A DNA stretch of 28,031 nucleotides from DATKDU01 sp035512595. GTDB lineage: Bacteria > Planctomycetota > Planctomycetia > Pirellulales > Pirellulaceae. Position 1 is the first letter of the stretch; each line of letters starts with the position of its first letter. The position numbers and the translations under genes were made by a program. The stretch lies in assembly GCA_035512595.1 (NCBI GenBank), contig DATKDU010000130.1:1-28031 (forward strand). Reading direction: 5' to 3'. Below, piece by piece: positions 24,536 through 28,031 of the stretch. A model generated the notes under the pieces. The model saw only the letters and a list, made by a program, of their open reading frames with translations. It was not told the DNA's origin and did no database searches.

Positions 24536-25816
24536 ATGTCACCCGTCCTCGACTTCGCCCAGATGCGTCAGTTTGCCGTCGAAGTCGTCGGCCGGCTGCG
24601 GGCCAAGGGCTACGAAGCGCTGTGGGCCGGCGGCTGCGTTCGCGATCAGCTCCTGGGGCTGAAGCCCAAAGATTATGACGTCGCCACCAGCGCCCGTCCG
24701 GAACAGATTCGCGAGGTCTTTGGTCACAAACGGACGCTCCCCATCGGCGCGGCGTTTGGGGTAATCAGCGTGCTCGGTCCCAAAGAAGCCGGGCACATCG
24801 AAGTTGCGACCTTTCGCCGCGACGAAGAGTACCTCGACGGCCGGCATCCCAGCGGCGTGACATTCACCAATGCCGAGGAGGACGCCAAACGACGCGATTT
24901 CACGATCAACGGCATTTTCTACGACCCGCTCTTGGAAAAAGTCATCGACTATGTCGGCGGACAGCAGGACCTGGAGAACAAGCTGGTGCGGGCCATCGGC
25001 GATCCGCGGCAGCGGTTTGCCGAGGACAAGCTGCGGATGCTGCGGGCGGTGCGATTCACGGCGACGTTTGATTTCGCGCTCGATTCCGAGACACTCTCAG
25101 CCATTCAGCAGCAGGCCGACGAACTGACGGTGGTCAGCGTCGAGCGGATTGCCAGCGAGCTAAGGCGAATGCTCGTTCACCCGCATCGCAAGCGGGCCAT
25201 GGAGCTGCTGCGCGGCGCGCGGCTGTTGGAGGTGGTGCTGCCGGAGGTTGCTTCACAAGCAGTTTCTGCTTCCGAAGAGGCCCCGCAGCACACTTGGGAA
25301 AACAAGCTGGCGATCCTCGACCGCTTGCGCGAGCCGACGTTCAGCGTGGCGCTGGCGGCCGTGCTCCGCGATTTGAGCCATCCCGACGAGCCGCGGCTGG
25401 AGTTGGCGCGGCAGATCTGCTGGGGACTGTCGCTGTCGAACGAAGAGTCCGACGGCGTGCAGAAGCTGCTCCGCGAGGAACCGCTGATCCGCAGCGCGGA
25501 GGCGCTTCCCTGGCCCCGCTTGCAGCGGATTCTCGTCGCGCCCCGAATTGCCGAGCTGCTCGAATATGCCGAGGCGGTGGCCGCGGTCCTGGACGGCACG
25601 ACGGCGGCCGTCGATCACTGCCGGCAGCTCTTGCTGCTGCCGACGGATCAGCTCGACGCGCCGCCGCTGATCAACGGCGACGACCTGAAGCGAGCCGGCA
25701 TTCCGCCGGGGCCGAAGTACAAGGTCATTCTGGAATCGGTGCGCGATGCACAGCTCGAGGGCAAAATCACCAGTTGCGAGGCGGCACTGGCCCTAGCGCG
25801 GCAGTTGGCCGAGTGA
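24536..25816 (+). CDS. tRNA CCA-adding enzyme/poly(A) polymerase family nucleotidyltransferase
   Basis: The protein has 426 residues from the ATG at 24536; a GTG at 24500 in the same frame is an alternative, and neither has a clear Shine-Dalgarno. The class II nucleotidyltransferase head is intact: AGGCVRDQLLGLKPKDYDVA with the GG..RD motif and the catalytic Asp pair in DYD, then RRDFTINGIFYDP and YVGGQQDLENKLVRAIGDP, and the RNA-binding neck begins FAEDKLRMLRAVRFTA. The C-terminal half is helical without a recognisable HD domain. The family includes CCA-adding enzymes and poly(A) polymerases, which cannot be told apart safely by sequence alone. The nearby tRNA-Leu lacks CCA, which fits a need for a CCA-adding enzyme in this genome. 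Confidence 0.9.
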   Translation: MSPVLDFAQMRQFAVEVVGRLRAKGYEALWAGGCVRDQLLGLKPKDYDVATSARPEQIREVFGHKRTLPIGAAFGVISVLGPKEAGHIEVATFRRDEEYLDGRHPSGVTFTNAEEDAKRRDFTINGIFYDPLLEKVIDYVGGQQDLENKLVRAIGDPRQRFAEDKLRMLRAVRFTATFDFALDSETLSAIQQQADELTVVSVERIASELRRMLVHPHRKRAMELLRGARLLEVVLPEVASQAVSASEEAPQHTWENKLAILDRLREPTFSVALAAVLRDLSHPDEPRLELARQICWGLSLSNEESDGVQKLLREEPLIRSAEALPWPRLQRILVAPRIAELLEYAEAVAAVLDGTTAAVDHCRQLLLLPTDQLDAPPLINGDDLKRAGIPPGPKYKVILESVRDAQLEGKITSCEAALALARQLAE

Positions 25817-25861
25817 TACGATACGGTCCTACCATTTTTTGGCCCCTCGATTGGACATGAC

Positions 25862-26380
25862 ATGCACGACTCCCTGTTTTGGCTGATGCTCCTCCTCCGC
25901 TACATGCACATCCTGGGTGCGATCGCGCTGATGGGCGGGACGATCTTCATGCGGTTCGCGCTGGCCCCGACCGTCGCCGGGCTGGATGAGAATACCCGCC
26001 AGAACATTCACGAGCAGGTCCGCAGCCGCTGGTCGAAGTTCGTGATGCTCGCCGCGGCCCTGCTGCTGGTGAGCGGAATCGCCAACATGGCCCTGGTGCC
26101 GATGAACTACGATTTCCCCGGAGCGGTGACGAAGGGGCAGTACGGCATGCTGACTGGCATCAAGTTTCTGCTCGCTTTGCCGATCTTCCTGTTCGCCAGC
26201 TTCCTTGCCGGGCGCAGCCCGACGGCCAAGAAATTCCAGGCTCAAGCGCCGCTGTGGATGAACATCAACTTGACGCTGGCCTTGCTGATGGTCTTGATCG
26301 GCGGCTTTCTGAGGTTCGCCGAGAGAACGCCCAAAAGTGACGCGGCGCACCAGCCGCCGGCCGTGACGGCGAGGCCGTGA
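25862..26380 (+). CDS. Four-helix integral membrane protein (CopD-like)
   Basis: The protein has 172 residues from the ATG at 25862, with GGA seven bases upstream. Four hydrophobic helices are visible: LLRYMHILGAIALMGGTIFM (11-30), VMLAAALLLVSGIANMALV (60-79), IKFLLALPIFLFASFLAG (100-117) and NINLTLALLMVLIGGFLRFA (130-149). His16 in helix 1 is preceded by RYM, as in the heme- or metal-binding helices of CopD/DUF2214-type proteins, but the other ligands are not certain. It is probably an inner membrane protein; the substrate is unknown. It follows the nucleotidyltransferase by 45 bp in the same direction and ends just before a large inverted repeat shared with the convergent gene. Confidence 0.8.
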   Translation: MHDSLFWLMLLLRYMHILGAIALMGGTIFMRFALAPTVAGLDENTRQNIHEQVRSRWSKFVMLAAALLLVSGIANMALVPMNYDFPGAVTKGQYGMLTGIKFLLALPIFLFASFLAGRSPTAKKFQAQAPLWMNINLTLALLMVLIGGFLRFAERTPKSDAAHQPPAVTARP

Positions 26381-26395
26381 ACGATCACTCGCGTT

Positions 26396-26474
26396 GGCGA
26401 GCGGGGGGCGTAAGCCCCCTGATGGGGTCCTCCCCAAGCCAGAATCATCAGGGGGCTTACGCCCCCCGCTCGCC
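26396..26474. repeat. Perfect inverted repeat, 28-bp arms, between convergent genes
   Basis: The arm 26396-26423 (GGCGAGCGGGGGGCGTAAGC followed by CCCCTGAT) is the exact complement of 26447-26474, with a 23-base loop. Within each arm a smaller hairpin (GGGGGC-GTAA-GCCCCC) can form, so the element can fold as one long stem or two short ones. It sits between the membrane protein ending at 26380 and the convergent gene ending at 26502. It could act as a shared, factor-assisted terminator, though T-runs are missing. Confidence 0.9.
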
Positions 26475-26501
26475 GGTTACGAGTTCGGCTACGGCGCTGG
26501 C

Positions 26502-28031
26502 CTACTTCAGCGGGAAGTCATCTTCTGCCGCTTGCTTGGCGTACAGCGGCATGTGGCGGTAATACACCTCGAGGATCATCGTCGCCAGGGACGTGGTGTA
26601 GATGCGGCCGCCGCGGTCGGCACCGTGATCGCCGGCAAAGTGCCAACTGCCGAAGTTGTGCTGCTTGTCGTTGGCTTCCTGGCTTTCCACCAGCCAGTCG
26701 CGCATCTCCTTGTTCCACTTGTCCCACAACTCCCCCTCGTAGTGCCGCATCACTTGCGTGGCGTAGTAGTTGTAGTACATGTTGGTGGACTTGCTCCCCT
26801 GCTTGGGGCGGGATGGACCCCAGGCGCTGAGGTGCTCCACGCCCCGCTTGAGGGCCGGGTGATCTTTCTTCCAGCCCAGGTACATGCGGCACAAGAGGCC
26901 GATGGCGGTCGTCCCCTGGCCACCGCCGGGATCGGCGTAGCCGTACTTGGCTCCGTTGTCGGCCTGGACCAAATCGAGAAAGTTCGTCGCTCCCTTGATC
27001 GTCCGCGGATGGACTTCCAGGTAGGCCATGTGCCCCGATTTGAGAGCCATGAGCTGCCAGCCGACGACCGACGTATCCCCTGGCTGGCGCGGCGCGTAGC
27101 GCCAGCCGCCGCCGACCGGATCCTGGGCATACATGATGTGATTGAGCGAAAGCTGCGCCGGGATGCGGAGGCCGTTGTCCTGCGTCATCGCGTAGGCTTC
27201 GCAGAGCACGATGGCCGCCAGGCCGTGCGAGTACATGCTGCCGCCCCCTTGAGCCAGGTCGCCGCACAACAGGCCGCCGCGGTTGGTCCGCTTTATTTGC
27301 GACGCCAGGAAGTACAGCCCGCGATTGACGACATCCTTGTACTTGCCTTCTTTGTGCGTCTGCCCCGCCCCCAGGAAGGGCAACAGGGCCATCGCCGTCG
27401 CACCCGTGCGGCAATCCGCCAGGCTCCCTGGCTCGCTACAGCGGCCGTTGCACGCGCCGCGGCGATGATCGAAGTTCCACCCGCCGTCGGGAAGCTGGTG
27501 CCGGGCAAACCATTCGAGCGCTCGGGCCACCGCCTTTTCGCTGGCTTCGTTGCCGCCGGAGGCCGCCGCCAACTGGGCCCGCATGGCGGTGCTGCGGCTG
27601 TCCACGCCCGAGCCGGTGAACGAGCCGACCTGCTTCATCAGGCTGCTCTTGGGGGCCGTTTCCTCGCCGAATTCGCTCAGCTCCACCGAAATCGGAGCGG
27701 CATCCATCGTCGCGTCCACGATCGGGGTCTCGGTGATCTCCGAGACGTCCGAGGTGAGGGCGGCAAAGACCTGACTGCTGTCAGTCGCCACCGTGTCGTT
27801 CACGTCGAGCTCGATCTTCTCGCTCTTGAACTCGTCCATCTCCTCGACCACCTCCGGCGGGCGGGCGCTGATGGTGGTGACGTCGTTCTGCGATCGCTCC
27901 GGCACCTGCATCAAGGCCAGAACGATGAACAGCACGAAGTGGACGACCGCGCTGACGGCCCAACTGGGAGTGGCGTTGAACAGCAGGAAGCGCCCCGTGT
28001 TCTCCGCACGCCCTTCTTCTTCGGATTCCTC
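26502..28031 (-). CDS. Membrane-anchored prenyltransferase/squalene-cyclase-repeat protein (partial)
   Basis: The gene continues past the right edge, so the N-terminus is missing; 509 codons are seen. An acidic stretch is followed by one membrane helix (AVVHFVLFIVLALMQV). A charged linker of about 100 residues leads to a domain of squalene-cyclase-like alpha/alpha repeats. Typical elements are LPDGGWNFDHR, GGGWRYAPRQPGDTSVVGWQ, and C-containing CNGRCSEPGSLADCRTGATA. The catalytic DxDD motif of true hopene cyclases is absent, and the position of PGDTSVVGW is where repeats in this planctomycete family usually carry GDTS. It is probably an exported binding or scaffold protein rather than a terpene cyclase. 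The 3' end is closed by the inverted repeat at 26396-26474. Confidence 0.88.
   Translation of the reverse strand, partial: EESEEEGRAENTGRFLLFNATPSWAVSAVVHFVLFIVLALMQVPERSQNDVTTISARPPEVVEEMDEFKSEKIELDVNDTVATDSSQVFAALTSDVSEITETPIVDATMDAAPISVELSEFGEETAPKSSLMKQVGSFTGSGVDSRSTAMRAQLAAASGGNEASEKAVARALEWFARHQLPDGGWNFDHRRGACNGRCSEPGSLADCRTGATAMALLPFLGAGQTHKEGKYKDVVNRGLYFLASQIKRTNRGGLLCGDLAQGGGSMYSHGLAAIVLCEAYAMTQDNGLRIPAQLSLNHIMYAQDPVGGGWRYAPRQPGDTSVVGWQLMALKSGHMAYLEVHPRTIKGATNFLDLVQADNGAKYGYADPGGGQGTTAIGLLCRMYLGWKKDHPALKRGVEHLSAWGPSRPKQGSKSTNMYYNYYATQVMRHYEGELWDKWNKEMRDWLVESQEANDKQHNFGSWHFAGDHGADRGGRIYTTSLATMILEVYYRHMPLYAKQAAEDDFPLK

Overview
The window looks like a GC-rich planctomycete chromosome, probably near the Pirellulales. 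This is an inference from several lineage-typical features. One hypothetical protein begins with an NPYEPP-type N-terminus. A secreted repeat protein carries an LESRAMLA motif just after its start. There is a DUF1573 protein, a moxR/DUF58/DUF4129 set, and a membrane-anchored protein built of squalene-cyclase-like repeats. Large perfect inverted repeats sit in many of the spaces between genes.

Layout, left to right. (1) 1-2208: a polytopic membrane protein of unknown function, flanked on both sides by copies of one ~67-bp sequence. (2) 2209-3219, minus: an exported DUF1573 protein. (3) 3674-6064: a thioredoxin/NHL-propeller protein with a probable lipoprotein signal whose hydrophobic core is encoded by a hexanucleotide repeat. 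(4) 6146-13004, plus: six closely spaced genes, moxR, DUF58, a double universal-stress protein, a Ca2+/cation antiporter, a small NPYEPP membrane protein and a DUF4129 membrane protein. They look like one operon, preceded by a 27-bp-arm inverted repeat. (5) 13119-14495, minus: a secreted beta-solenoid-like protein with about 16 repeats of 21-23 residues. (6) 14763-16084, minus: a patchwork of small genes and remnants. It holds hicB, a hicA truncated and joined to the 3' end of a NUDIX gene, a small hypothetical protein, a HEAT-like protein and a displaced copy of the gltD 3' end. (7) 16134-23469, minus: gltD, gltB and a LysR regulator in the order lysR-gltB-gltD, giving the two subunits of NADPH glutamate synthase. 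(8) 23865-23948, minus: tRNA-Leu(CAG) without an encoded CCA end, followed by a terminator. (9) 24110-25816: a rhodanese divergent from a tRNA CCA-adding/poly(A) polymerase-type nucleotidyltransferase. (10) 25862-28031: a four-helix membrane protein convergent with the partial prenyltransferase-repeat protein that leaves the right edge.

The firmest metabolic unit is gltBD with its LysR neighbour (ammonia assimilation). The moxR-DUF58-DUF4129 genes probably form a membrane-associated chaperone/ATPase system, here interleaved with a stress protein and a cation antiporter. I see no clear defence island, CRISPR array, phage or transposase. The least ordinary parts are the gene-scar region at 14.7-16.1 kb, the intergenic inverted repeats, and the hexamer repeat in the signal peptide.
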